Assembly (NCBI GenBank): GCA_964637515.1
Contig: CAZWUI010000010.1
Location: 1-47,759 of the forward strand
Reading direction: 5' to 3'
Length of the DNA stretch: 47,759 nucleotides
Source of the DNA: RGIG4097 sp964637515
GTDB taxonomy: Bacteria; Bacillota; Clostridia; Christensenellales; CAG-917
Shown: piece after piece, positions 1 through 8,055 of the stretch
Layout of the letters: each line of letters starts with the position of its first letter
How positions within the stretch are numbered: position 1 is the first letter of the stretch
The notes under the pieces: model-generated
Told to the model about the DNA's origin: nothing
The model's input: the letters and a program-made list of their open reading frames with translations, nothing else
The model's database searches: none
Translations under genes and position numbers: made by a program

Positions 1-206
1 ATAATAATACCACAGCGAATTAAAAAACTCAATATCTAAAATTAAAATTTTTAATAAATTTTTATTTTATCTGCAAAATAGCATATTTATTCGTAAATAT
101 TTTCAAATTATTTATTTTTGCCGATTTTATACGCAGGATATGCGTTTGTATTCAAAATGCGCATTTGCTAAAAATCAAGAAATCGTGGAAAATATTAATT
201 TTTTTA
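1..206. other. AT-rich edge, no gene seen
   Basis: The left edge is strongly AT-rich with long A and T runs. I see no coding signal on either strand. It lies downstream of the minus-strand operon that ends at 207; no convincing GC-rich terminator stem is visible. Confidence 0.5.
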
Positions 207-527
207 TTAAAACCGATAGCGGTTCAGGTCGACGTAATACGTGAGAATGCCGTCGGTGAGGCGGGTGGAAACTTCGATGCCGTCGGTGCGGAGAAGGTCG
301 GCTTGGGTTTCCGCACCGCCGAAGGCGAATTTCTGGGCAAGTGCGCCGTAACGGTTCACTACCCTATAACAAGGTATATTCTCGGGATCGGGATTTGAGT
401 GTAGGGCGTAGCCGACCGCTCGCGACGCTTTCGGGGAACCGCACATACATGCGATTTGACCGTAGGTTGCGACTTTGCCTTTCGGAATTTTCTTCACCTG
501 TTCATAGACGAGATCGTAGAAACTCAT
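207..527 (-). CDS. MGMT-family (alkyltransferase-like) protein with PCYR motif
   Basis: A 106-residue protein that consists only of the DNA-binding domain of the O6-alkylguanine-DNA alkyltransferase family. It opens with the family's KIPKGKVATYGQIA helix-turn-helix region (about 13-26), then the arginine-finger segment SRAVGYALHSNP (35-46) and the active-site loop IPCYRVVNR (51-59). The acceptor cysteine C53 is present, so it is not a classical ATL protein, which has Trp there. The next residue is Tyr54, where canonical enzymes have the His of PCHR. It lacks the N-terminal domain of Ada/Ogt. It is the last gene of a minus-strand run, 17 nt after the amidohydrolase. It may repair, or only recognise, alkylated guanine; activity is uncertain because of the His-to-Tyr change. 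Confidence 0.85.
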   Translation of the reverse strand: MSFYDLVYEQVKKIPKGKVATYGQIACMCGSPKASRAVGYALHSNPDPENIPCYRVVNRYGALAQKFAFGGAETQADLLRTDGIEVSTRLTDGILTYYVDLNRYRF

Positions 528-544
528 ATGGATATTATTTGCAA

Positions 545-1333
545 TTATAATCCTAATATTCTCTCTGCGTTTTCGTGGAAGATCTTTTCTTGATTGTTGG
601 CAGAGAGCATAGATTTAAGGTTTGCAATCTCTTTGCCGGCATCGCTCCACGGAGAATCGGAACCGAACAAAATTTTGTCCGCACCGTGTTTTTCGACGAT
701 GGATTTGAATTTTTCTTCCCCGTAGTATTCCGTGCCCATAGACGTATCGAGATAGACGTTCGAACCTGCCAAATACTTCTCGACGTCATCCCACTGACTC
801 TGACCGCCGAAGTGAGCGCATACCATTACGCCACCGCGCAATTCTTCCGCGACGTGTGCAAATCTTTTCGGGGACGTGTTCAACTCGCCGACGGATATGG
901 GATCGTAGCCTGCGTGTTGGATGATGATCAAACCCTTTGAAAAAGCATAGTCGTAAAAGCGGAGCATATCGTCGCTGTCGCAAACGAAATGCTGATACTC
1001 CGCATGAAGTTTTATGCCCTTGAAGCCGAGAGAGCAAACAAAGTCGATATCTTCCTTGTAATGCTCGGACGGATAGACACCGCCGAAAGGAATGATCTTA
1101 TCCGACTCGAGAGAGCGTGCCCATTCGTTCGTTTTGAAGACCTGTTCTCTTTTTGTAAGCACGGGAAGAACGACGGACTTATCGACGCCCGACTTCTCCA
1201 TAAACGCAAGCAATCCGTCCCTTGTCAAGTCGTGGGACGGAGTGTACAACCCCTTTGCGTTTGCGGTGAGGGAAGCGTATGCACGAGGAGCAAGCGCATC
1301 GGGAAAAATATGAGTGTGAAAATCAATAATCAT
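545..1333 (-). CDS. Amidohydrolase family 2 (TIM-barrel metal-dependent hydrolase)
   Basis: A 262-residue protein with the amidohydrolase superfamily pattern: metal-binding HxH at the start (FHTH, H6 and H8), a central LHAEYQHF segment, QHAGYD, CAHFGG and the C-terminal FGSDSPW motif carrying the conserved Asp. This layout matches the Amidohydro_2 (ACMSD-like) family, whose members hydrolyse or decarboxylate small carboxylic or cyclic substrates. The substrate cannot be told from sequence. It has no signal peptide and is expected in the cytoplasm. It lies between the LMW phosphatase (41 nt upstream) and the MGMT-like gene (17 nt downstream), so the three are probably co-transcribed. The start has only a weak AGG-like ribosome site. 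Confidence 0.85.
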   Translation of the reverse strand: MIIDFHTHIFPDALAPRAYASLTANAKGLYTPSHDLTRDGLLAFMEKSGVDKSVVLPVLTKREQVFKTNEWARSLESDKIIPFGGVYPSEHYKEDIDFVCSLGFKGIKLHAEYQHFVCDSDDMLRFYDYAFSKGLIIIQHAGYDPISVGELNTSPKRFAHVAEELRGGVMVCAHFGGQSQWDDVEKYLAGSNVYLDTSMGTEYYGEEKFKSIVEKHGADKILFGSDSPWSDAGKEIANLKSMLSANNQEKIFHENAERILGL

Positions 1334-1374
1334 AGTTTAACGACCTATTTTCAACAGATAAAAGCGGTTTTTTG

Positions 1375-1851
1375 TTAATTTGCAAATTGCGCCTTGAGTT
1401 TGACAAAATACTCGCCGAGATACTTTTTCAAGACCGCCATGGACTTGTCGTAATCCGCTTGCGACGTTTTGAGCCACGGATCGGGTATCGGAGTATACTT
1501 GCCTTCCGCAACTTCGGACAGGGTGATATACTTGCTCCTACAGCTTGCGGGTGTGAGCAATTTGTGAAAACGCGACATGCCGATGATAATATCCGCTTCT
1601 TCAAATCTATCCCTTGCGTTCGACTTGTGCGACGGCTTGTGGCGGAGCAATTCTTCTTCGCTAAACCCTTCGTTTTTGAGTGCGACGACTGCTTTGGGGA
1701 AGATTTCTTTGCTATGATTGAGCACCGCCGACGACGAGATTTCTATCCCTGCGTGCGAAAGGACTTCGTCCCCTGCGATCATACGACGGAGCATAAATTC
1801 GCAGTACGGACTGCGACACACGTTTGATGAACATACGAACAAAATTTTCAT
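1375..1851 (-). CDS. Low-molecular-weight protein-tyrosine phosphatase family
   Basis: A 158-residue protein with the LMW-PTP signature at its N terminus: the phosphate-binding loop C-X5-R-S is formed by C7 to R13 and S14 (VCSSNVCRSP). The general-acid Asp of the family sits in the PDPW motif near D124. Such enzymes dephosphorylate tyrosine or, in several Firmicutes, arginine residues. The residue after the first Cys does not settle which, so specificity is open. It is the first gene of a three-gene minus-strand run. The ATG has no Shine-Dalgarno sequence, and a TTGACT-17-TACAAT promoter ends 6 nt before it, so the mRNA is predicted to be leaderless. Confidence 0.88.
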   Translation of the reverse strand: MKILFVCSSNVCRSPYCEFMLRRMIAGDEVLSHAGIEISSSAVLNHSKEIFPKAVVALKNEGFSEEELLRHKPSHKSNARDRFEEADIIIGMSRFHKLLTPASCRSKYITLSEVAEGKYTPIPDPWLKTSQADYDKSMAVLKKYLGEYFVKLKAQFAN

Positions 1852-1857
1852 ATTTCG

Positions 1858-1886
1858 ATTGTACCATTCCTTGAATTAGTAGTCAA
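1858..1886 (-). promoter_or_regulatory. Promoter of LMW-PTP gene (predicted leaderless)
   Basis: Read on the minus strand, -35 TTGACT (1881-1886), a 17-nt spacer and -10 TACAAT (1858-1863). Six nucleotides separate the -10 from the ATG, so transcription should start at or next to the start codon. Confidence 0.7.
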
Positions 1887-2139
1887 CGCAAAAAAGAGCG
1901 TTACGCCTTTTTTAGTCGTCTTGCGGCCACGAAAACCGACGGAGACGGTTTTGATGCCAGACAAATCTCTTGCCGCCTTGGAAATAACAACTTGCCATTT
2001 CGCCGACTTTCATCATACCGAAAAGGCGTCTGCCATCAATGCACTGCACAACGCACCTTCCCAATTCCGTATAACAAGTATTACTTCCCCCGCCCCCTTC
2101 GTCAATAAATAAAACTCTGGCTTTTCTCACCACTCTTTT

Positions 2140-2199
2140 CCTCTTGGGGACGGAGCAAAAAGCGGAAAGGTTTTCCGCTTTTGCTCCGTCCCCAAGAGG
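2140..2199. repeat. Long near-perfect palindrome (about 28-bp arms)
   Basis: The left arm 2140-2168 and right arm 2172-2199 are reverse complements apart from one extra A in the left arm, with a 3-nt loop. The arms contain CTTGGGGACGGAGC and its complement. The stem is far longer than the local intrinsic terminators and lacks a flanking T-run. It could be a miniature mobile element or the end of a transposon remnant, but no transposase is next to it. Confidence 0.85.
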
Positions 2200-2261
2200 A
2201 AATCACTTGTTCCGTCTCCGAATAAGAACACCTGTGTATTCTTTCGTTTGCAGAGATAAAA

Positions 2262-2293
2262 AAATCCCTTGGCGGTTGCCAAGGGATTTGATT
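2262..2293 (-). terminator. Terminator of the first M28 peptidase gene
   Basis: On the minus strand the stem AAATCCCTTGGC / GCCAAGGGATTT with a 4-nt loop is followed by a T-run. It lies just after the stop codon at 2307. Confidence 0.85.
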
Positions 2294-2306
2294 TTGTTTG
2301 ACGGAA

Positions 2307-3569
2307 TTATTTGATTTCGCCTTTTTCGATGCGGTTGTCGAAGTTTTCAAGACACTTCACTGCGATTGCAAAGCATTCTGCAAGACCTTGCTTGTTGAGG
2401 TTGTCGTAAGTGTCGTGAATGGTGTGATAGTAGTTTTCGAGAACGTGGTTGAGTCCGGTGACACCAGTCGCGCGGAAACCTGCTTGTGCAAACGCTGCGC
2501 TGTCGGTTGCTCCGCCAAAAGGAGGAACCATACCTTTGTTGCAGTGGATGCCGAGTTGATTTGCCGCTTCCAAGAAGGAGTCGGAAACTTCCTTGTCTGC
2601 TTTGACGGTGCCGTTCAAGTCGCGATAGTTGACCATGAGGAACTTCGGATCGTGAATGGTATCGAAAGAATAGATCCAAGTGGGAACGTCATCAAATTCG
2701 CCTTTGTGTGCTTCGCACCATGCCTTTGCGCCGCGGAGACCTGCTTCTTCGGAACCGGTGAGGATGACGCCGACTTCGGTGTGTTCGAGGACGATGCCTT
2801 CGTCGTGGAGTGCCTTAAGGATTGCGATAGAGATAAGGCAAGCGGTAAGGTTGTCGTTTGCGCCGTCGACGATGGTCTTTTCATCCCACATGAAGTACAT
2901 ACCGATTTCAAAGGGAATGAAGATAAGGGATGCTACGCCAACCCAGAAGAGAGGACCGTATGCAGCCGCACTTGCGATACCGGGTTTGCAAGCAGTGATG
3001 ACGGATGCCGCGATGCAGCATGCGAATTGAAGGAGTGCGCCGACAACGGAAATGATGATGTGCGCTTCATAGACTGCGCCGCCGAACTTGCAGTTGACGG
3101 GCCAGTTCCATGCCGCGTCAGGGTGACCGTTGAAGAAAACTCTACCTTTGACTTCGCCGGTGCATTTCTTGACGGCGGTGACGTTGGAGCCTTCTTTCTC
3201 AGGGAAGAGGAAGTCGACGAATTTCTTGTAAAGACCGAATTGCAAGATCATGGTGAGGAAACCGAATGCAAGAAGAATGACGCCTATGATGGGGACGAAG
3301 AAGAAGGATACCGTGGCAAGAATCGCGCAGGTGAGCGTGATATAAATCCATCCGAAGAAGGAACCGGGGTTTTCCTTGTAGTGTTCAACGTCGGAGCGTT
3401 CGCAACCGCATTGATCTTTGAGAACGCCTGCCATATATTCGCAAGCAATTTTCTCGCCTTCCGAACCGGGACTACGTTTCGGCATGTCCTTGCAGATATG
3501 TGCGATTTCGCTGATCATATAATCTGCATGGGCATCTTTTTGTTCGATGATTTTAGATAGATCTCTCAT
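2307..3569 (-). CDS. M28-family metallopeptidase with transmembrane insertions (paralog 1)
   Basis: A 420-residue protein. It carries the zinc-ligand series of M28 aminopeptidases: H149 and D151 in NGHPD, D239 in GANDN, E274/E275 in GSEEAGLRG, D303 in SFDT and a C-terminal His in YYHTIHD. Unusually, hydrophobic segments at about 73-112 and 168-226 look like two membrane hairpins. The second lies between the first and second zinc ligands, so the catalytic fold is interrupted by membrane segments. Both hairpins return to the same side, so the catalytic parts should share one compartment; the cytoplasm is likely because there is no signal peptide. A paralog with the same layout lies at 41046-42281. 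It has an AAGGAG ribosome site and its own promoter and terminator. Substrate unknown. Confidence 0.88.
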   Translation of the reverse strand: MRDLSKIIEQKDAHADYMISEIAHICKDMPKRSPGSEGEKIACEYMAGVLKDQCGCERSDVEHYKENPGSFFGWIYITLTCAILATVSFFFVPIIGVILLAFGFLTMILQFGLYKKFVDFLFPEKEGSNVTAVKKCTGEVKGRVFFNGHPDAAWNWPVNCKFGGAVYEAHIIISVVGALLQFACCIAASVITACKPGIASAAAYGPLFWVGVASLIFIPFEIGMYFMWDEKTIVDGANDNLTACLISIAILKALHDEGIVLEHTEVGVILTGSEEAGLRGAKAWCEAHKGEFDDVPTWIYSFDTIHDPKFLMVNYRDLNGTVKADKEVSDSFLEAANQLGIHCNKGMVPPFGGATDSAAFAQAGFRATGVTGLNHVLENYYHTIHDTYDNLNKQGLAECFAIAVKCLENFDNRIEKGEIK

Positions 3570-3601
3570 AATTTTCTCCTTGAAAAAGATTTATTGAATA
3601 T

Positions 3602-3630
3602 ATTTTATCACACCTTTTTTGATATTTCAA
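3602..3630 (-). promoter_or_regulatory. Promoter of M28 paralog 1
   Basis: Minus strand: -35 TTGAAA (3625-3630), 17-nt spacer, -10 TAAAAT (3602-3607), upstream of the AAGGAG ribosome site. Confidence 0.65.
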
Positions 3631-3731
3631 TAGTTAATTATTTTGAATTTACAATTTTTTTCCGCACACGCACCAAAAGCACACAACCACTAATCTAACC
3701 AACTTAATTTTGGAAAAACACCTCCCGTTTT

Positions 3732-3748
3732 GCCGAAAAATTTTCGGC
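3732..3748. promoter_or_regulatory. Inverted repeat upstream of the flippase gene
   Basis: GCCGAAAA-A-TTTTCGGC is an 8-bp perfect inverted repeat with a 1-nt centre, about 80 nt before the flippase start. It may be an operator or a hairpin. No regulator can be assigned. Confidence 0.4.
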
Positions 3749-3829
3749 GAGAGCAAATTGCCACAGTTGCAACCCACAAAAAGTCCGCACTTTTTCTCAT
3801 CAAAATTCTCTTTGCGCATAAGGTATTTT

Positions 3830-5335
3830 ATGAACGATACTCTGAAATCATTTCTGACCGTAACCATTTTCTCGACGTTGACACGCTTTTTATCCTTTCT
3901 ATTCAAGATGTGGATGTCGCGGTCGCTGGGTGCCGAAATCGTCGGTCTATATCAAATCAGTTTGAGCGTGCTACTACTGCTCTTTTCTCTGTCGGCGGGT
4001 GCGCCCACCGTCCTATCTCGGAAGATTGCGGAGGCAGACGGGGACAAGAGACGACAAAACGCACTTCTCGCTGCATCTCTGATTTTAGGGGTATGCACGT
4101 CGGTTTTTCTAACGGTTTTATTCTACTCGTTGCACTCACGATTAGGGTTCCTGTTTTCAGACGAAAGGTGCTTGCCTATCTTTCTCATTATGCTCCCCAC
4201 TCTTGTTACGTCGAGCGCATATTCGTCATTGAGGAGTTGGTTTTGGGGACGGAAAAAATTCTTATGTTTTTCATCCACCGAGCTTGTTGACGAGATAGGC
4301 AAAATCGTGCTTGCGGTGATTTTTTCGAGCGGACTTGTTTCGGGACTTACGGGCGCAAAAGGAGTTGCGCTTGCATTCACCTTGAGCGACTTACTTTGCG
4401 TACTCGTCTTGGTAGTGCTTTTCTTTGTGTCGGGCGGACGACCGGCAAAACCGCAAGGCACGAAAGAAATAATCACCGCCACAATTCCCCTATCGTCTAT
4501 GCGGATATTGACGTCTTTGTCGTCTTCCCTGACCGCACTTGTCATACCCCGCAGACTCGTAGAGGGCGGAATGAGCGAAAGTCTTGCGACGGCGGAGTTT
4601 GGACGGGTGTCCGGAATGGCACTTCCGCTCATCATGGCACCTATCACGATAATCTCCGCACTGTCCGTCGTACTCATCCCCGACATTGCCACGTTATCCG
4701 CAAAACAAGAGTTTGATATGGTGAAATCGAAACTTAAAGTTACGATTGTGTTCTCTGCGGTGATTTCGTCGTTGTTCTTCGTTCTTTATCTGCCTTTCGG
4801 TGAAATACTCGGAAAACTCTTCTTCGGTGACGTCGGCGCGGGGACTTACGTGTCCGTCTGCTCCGTCCTAATCTTCCCTATCGCAATCGCAAACGCAACC
4901 ACTCCCGTCATGAATTCCTTGGGGCTTGAAAGACGAACTTTCGTGAATTATATTGCGGGTGTCGTCGCCATGCTACCCTGTATCTTCTTCCTGCCGTCAG
5001 TCGTCGGAGTGTACGCTATGGCGATAGGCAGTTTCCTTGCGTTCACGGTCACGGCGGTTATGAACGTGCTAACTTTGAAAAAGCGACTGGGCAAGTTCGA
5101 GGGTATCGGCAGGAGTTTGGGAACAATAGGTTTTTCGCTACCATTGGGACTTCTCGGCTACTTCACCCACGGCATACTTTCTCGCTACACCGGGGAGAGC
5201 CTGTCAATGGTGCTCACCGCATTTTACGAGATATTCTTCTTCATCATATTTGCGTCCGCATTCAAAGTGATTGACTTCAAGACAATCGTATCTCTCGTCC
5301 GTCGCAAAACTCGGTCCAATCGCTTATTGCATTAG
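3830..5335 (+). CDS. Polysaccharide flippase, MATE/MOP superfamily (SpoVB/MurJ-like)
   Basis: An integral membrane protein of 501 residues with about 12-14 hydrophobic segments and no soluble domain. The N-terminal pattern (TRFLSFLFKMWMSRSLGAE followed by VGLYQI) and the PTVLSRKIAE segment are typical of SpoVB- and MurJ-like lipid-linked polysaccharide exporters of Firmicutes. These flip lipid-linked wall or surface precursors across the membrane. I chose the ATG at 3830 because an AAGG sequence lies 7 nt upstream. An upstream in-frame ATG at 3710 would add a 40-residue, poorly hydrophobic leader. Whether it carries lipid II or a sporulation or exopolysaccharide precursor cannot be told. Confidence 0.85.
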   Translation: MNDTLKSFLTVTIFSTLTRFLSFLFKMWMSRSLGAEIVGLYQISLSVLLLLFSLSAGAPTVLSRKIAEADGDKRRQNALLAASLILGVCTSVFLTVLFYSLHSRLGFLFSDERCLPIFLIMLPTLVTSSAYSSLRSWFWGRKKFLCFSSTELVDEIGKIVLAVIFSSGLVSGLTGAKGVALAFTLSDLLCVLVLVVLFFVSGGRPAKPQGTKEIITATIPLSSMRILTSLSSSLTALVIPRRLVEGGMSESLATAEFGRVSGMALPLIMAPITIISALSVVLIPDIATLSAKQEFDMVKSKLKVTIVFSAVISSLFFVLYLPFGEILGKLFFGDVGAGTYVSVCSVLIFPIAIANATTPVMNSLGLERRTFVNYIAGVVAMLPCIFFLPSVVGVYAMAIGSFLAFTVTAVMNVLTLKKRLGKFEGIGRSLGTIGFSLPLGLLGYFTHGILSRYTGESLSMVLTAFYEIFFFIIFASAFKVIDFKTIVSLVRRKTRSNRLLH

Positions 5336-5355
5336 TCGTGCAGTTGTGCTATAAT
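5327..5355 (+). promoter_or_regulatory. Promoter of the MORN-repeat gene
   Basis: -35 TTGCAT (5327-5332), 17-nt spacer, -10 TATAAT (5350-5355). The -35 abuts the flippase stop codon. Confidence 0.65.
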
Positions 5356-5383
5356 TTGCGTATTGCGATAAAGGAGCAAAATT

Positions 5384-6739
5384 ATGGCTTTCATACAATT
5401 TGATAACGGCTATTACGACGGCGACGTTTCACTCGGCGGTATCCCTAACGGAGAAGGTACCTTCCACTACTCAAACGGAAACACGTATGTCGGTTGGTGG
5501 AAAGGCGGAAACTTCCACGGACACGGCACCTTCTACAACGCCAACGGCAATAGGTACGAAGGCGAATGGGCAAACAACGAGAGACACGGCAAAGGCACTA
5601 TGTTTTTCGCAAACGGCGGACGATGCGAAGGGGAATTCAGATACCACAACTTCGTCAAAGGTACCTACTATTACCCCGACGGTTACATACACTGCGGAGA
5701 GTGGGATCAAAACTTTTACCCGCACGGCAAAGGCAAGCTGCGCTACCCCAACGGCACTTCGGAAGAAGGCACGTGGACTCACGGCAAATTGAACGGCGAA
5801 GCGACCATAAACCTGAATACCGGCAACAAAGAAGTCGGCACTTTTGTGGACGACAAACTGCAAGGCACCGTCACAACCTATCTGCCCTATCTCAAAATCA
5901 AATTCGTTTTGGAGTATAAAGACGACAAACCGATCTCCGACCCCGTCTATTACGACTACAACGGAAAACCTATCGCCGCATCTTCGATAAGCATCCGCTA
6001 CCCCGACGGCGGCACCTATATCGGTTCGATAAAGAACGGCAAAAAGCAAGGAAAAGGCATCTTCTATCTAGGCGACGGCAGATACTACGAAGGCACATTT
6101 GACAACGACTGCATTCACGGCAACGGCACGATGATCTACAAAAACGGCAAGCGTTTCGTTGGCACTTGGGATCACGACATCACAAAAGGCACGGGCGTGT
6201 GGTATTTCCCGAACGGTTTGAAACGCACCGCAGTATTCGACGAAAACGGCAATCGAATAAGCCTTGGTGAGCCGATTGCAGCAGACAAGCCGTTCCCCGA
6301 AAGCGAAACCCCGACGAAAAACAAGAAAAACTCGTCAGGTACCGCTAAAACCGCGCCCGCGGTAAATGCCGCCGATTTCGTCAAAAAGCACAAACACGAA
6401 CTGGTCACCGAAATCGCGACACTCGAATACCCCGACGGCAAGTACGTCGGAAAACTATACAAAGGCAAACGCGGTGGTTTTGCCACAATGTATTATCCTG
6501 ACGGCAGTTACTACACGGGCTGTTGGCATAACGACGACTTAGACGACAAAGGGACTCTTTATTTCCCGGAAACCGTCACTCACAAGAATAGCAACGGAAG
6601 TGAAATCGTGTTTGAAAAGGGTTGCAAGATTGTCGGCACTTGGAAAAACTCGAGGACGGGAAAACGCTTGACGCTCGTCTACCCCAACGGCACCGAAAAG
6701 CCGATTAAGTTGAAGAGTGGCAATTATACATTTGACTGA
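5384..6739 (+). CDS. MORN-repeat protein
   Basis: A 451-residue protein built almost entirely of MORN repeats of the form YxGxWxxGxxHGxGxxxxxxG. Clear units run from residue 1 to about 160, resume at about 205-305, and a final block spans about 345-425. A low-complexity linker (about 300-340) rich in Pro, Ser, Thr and Lys separates the last two blocks. There is no signal peptide or membrane segment, so it should be cytoplasmic. MORN repeats form flat beta-hairpin sheets used for protein or lipid contacts. In bacteria their roles are mostly unknown, and no enzymatic domain is present here. A strong AAAGGAG ribosome site sits 9 nt before the ATG, and it is a single-gene unit ending in a terminator. 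Confidence 0.92.
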   Translation: MAFIQFDNGYYDGDVSLGGIPNGEGTFHYSNGNTYVGWWKGGNFHGHGTFYNANGNRYEGEWANNERHGKGTMFFANGGRCEGEFRYHNFVKGTYYYPDGYIHCGEWDQNFYPHGKGKLRYPNGTSEEGTWTHGKLNGEATINLNTGNKEVGTFVDDKLQGTVTTYLPYLKIKFVLEYKDDKPISDPVYYDYNGKPIAASSISIRYPDGGTYIGSIKNGKKQGKGIFYLGDGRYYEGTFDNDCIHGNGTMIYKNGKRFVGTWDHDITKGTGVWYFPNGLKRTAVFDENGNRISLGEPIAADKPFPESETPTKNKKNSSGTAKTAPAVNAADFVKKHKHELVTEIATLEYPDGKYVGKLYKGKRGGFATMYYPDGSYYTGCWHNDDLDDKGTLYFPETVTHKNSNGSEIVFEKGCKIVGTWKNSRTGKRLTLVYPNGTEKPIKLKSGNYTFD

Positions 6740-6802
6740 CACGAAAATCAAATTCAAGCGGTGTTTTTAGTTTATGACAACACGGTGAAAATTCAACTCG
6801 TC

Positions 6803-6834
6803 AAAACACAGTCCAAAAAGGACTGTGTTTTTTT
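6803..6834 (+). terminator. Terminator after the MORN gene
   Basis: Stem ACACAGTCC / GGACTGTGT with a 5-A loop and a run of seven Ts. Confidence 0.9.
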
Positions 6835-6976
6835 GTTTCATCTTGCAAAAAAACACTCGGTCCGATTTTGCGCTTTTCGTTTTGTTCCGGCGCAATACGA
6901 CTTCATATCAATGTTTCAACGGAAAAGAGTTTTTTCTCCGTCGCATAAAACCGCGGGCGCAGAGAAAACTATTCGT

Positions 6977-7681
6977 ATGTTAAATATTTTCATCAGAAGC
7001 ATCATCCTATACGCATTCCTGCTCATCGCAATGCGCCTCATGGGAAAACGACAACTCGGAGAATTGCAACCGTTTGAGTTTGCAATCACCCTTGTCGCAA
7101 GCGACCTTGTCTGTCTGCCTATGAGCGACCCTACTATGCCGCTACTCTATGGAATTATTCCCGTATTCACCCTATTTCTCGTGCATATACTCATCACAAA
7201 ATTCGCGTCGAAAAGCATACGTTTTCGGAAAATTCTCAACGGCAAACCCGTCATCGTCATAAAGCAAGGCAACATACTCCCCGACGTCATGAAAGAATTG
7301 AATATGGATATAGACGACCTTATGGAAGCACTCAGAGGCAAGGACTGTTTCAATCCGTCCGAAGTTGAATACGCAATCATCGAAACAAACGGCTCGATGA
7401 CCGTATTGCTAAAATCAGAATGCCAACCGCTCACCCCCGAAAGTGCGGGAATGCAACCCGAAAAAGCGGATTTGCCGATTGCTCTGATTATGGAAGGAAA
7501 GTTCATGGGACAGAGCCTGTCCGAAACGGACGGTGCGACCAAAACGAAAGTGCTTGAAACGCTGTCCGAAAAGGGATTCGAACAAAAAGACGTAATGCTC
7601 CTGATGCTTGCGGGAAAAGAGATTTTCGTGCAACCCTACAAGTCGGAAAGTTTCGTCGCTAAACTCGGAGAAAGCCAATGA
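6977..7681 (+). CDS. YetF-type membrane protein (DUF421)
   Basis: A 234-residue protein with three N-terminal membrane segments (about 3-22, 35-55, 60-80) and the family signature MRLMGKRQLGELQPFE (about 14-29), followed by a soluble alpha/beta region. It belongs to the YetF/DUF421 family found in Firmicutes, often in spore formers; the biochemical role is unclear. The ATG at 6977 fits the family's N terminus. Alternatives lie further upstream in frame, and no good Shine-Dalgarno is seen at any of them, so the start is uncertain. The stop overlaps the start of the DUF4363 gene (ATGA), so the two are translationally coupled, as is common for this pair. Confidence 0.85.
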   Translation: MLNIFIRSIILYAFLLIAMRLMGKRQLGELQPFEFAITLVASDLVCLPMSDPTMPLLYGIIPVFTLFLVHILITKFASKSIRFRKILNGKPVIVIKQGNILPDVMKELNMDIDDLMEALRGKDCFNPSEVEYAIIETNGSMTVLLKSECQPLTPESAGMQPEKADLPIALIMEGKFMGQSLSETDGATKTKVLETLSEKGFEQKDVMLLMLAGKEIFVQPYKSESFVAKLGESQ

Positions 7682-8055
7682 AAAAAGTTATTATCGCACT
7701 CGTGGTACTTGCGGTGATTTTGACCGCGGGAATACTTGAAAGCATCTATATCGACAACGTTTTTTCCGAACTCGACTACCGTCTTGACGAACTCGAAAAA
7801 ACCATACACGAAGAAGACGAACGCTCTCTTACGCTCACGCGCGAACTGTCATCGTGGTGGGAAGGGAAACGCAAGTATATGGAACTTTTCACGTTCTCTC
7901 CCGATATGCGTGCGTTCTCCGTAGCGGTGGCGGAAATCGAAGGATCGATCGAAGCGGACGACTATCAAAACGCAATGAGCAAGTGTCAATCTCTCGTCAC
8001 GATGTCACGAAATATGCACTTGATTTTGGACTTCAATTTCGAAGATATTATCTAG
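7678..8055 (+). CDS. DUF4363-like small membrane-anchored protein
   Basis: A 125-residue protein: one N-terminal membrane anchor (about 3-21), then a helical, acidic coiled-coil-like region (ELDYRLDELEKTIHEED onward) and a WW-containing helix. The size, topology and its position overlapping a YetF gene by 4 nt match the DUF4363 family, which often follows DUF421 genes in Clostridia. Function unknown; the soluble part probably faces outward and may partner with YetF. Its stop codon overlaps the stop of the convergent murC gene by 4 nt, so no terminator separates them. Confidence 0.75.
   Translation: MKKVIIALVVLAVILTAGILESIYIDNVFSELDYRLDELEKTIHEEDERSLTLTRELSSWWEGKRKYMELFTFSPDMRAFSVAVAEIEGSIEADDYQNAMSKCQSLVTMSRNMHLILDFNFEDII

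Larger units (their letters stand above)
1887..2306. other. Gene-poor interval with unassigned short frames
   Basis: This stretch between two minus-strand genes holds a large palindrome (2140-2199), a terminator (2262-2293) and about 220 nt without a recognisable gene. A minus-strand frame of 73 codons with a GTG start (1912-2133) follows a GAAAAGA sequence. It resembles no family I know, and a plus-strand frame overlaps it, so neither is called. A weak hairpin followed by T-runs at about 1890-1915 could end a transcript in either direction. It could be a decayed gene or a small RNA. Confidence 0.5.

Noticed and set aside
165..398. 77-codon plus-strand frame at the left edge
   Set aside because: It lies antisense over the MGMT-family gene, whose motifs are clear; no ribosome site.
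1912..2133. 73-codon minus-strand frame as a gene
   Set aside because: GTG start, only weak ribosome site, no family resemblance, and a competing plus-strand frame over the same bases. Kept only as a note for the interval.
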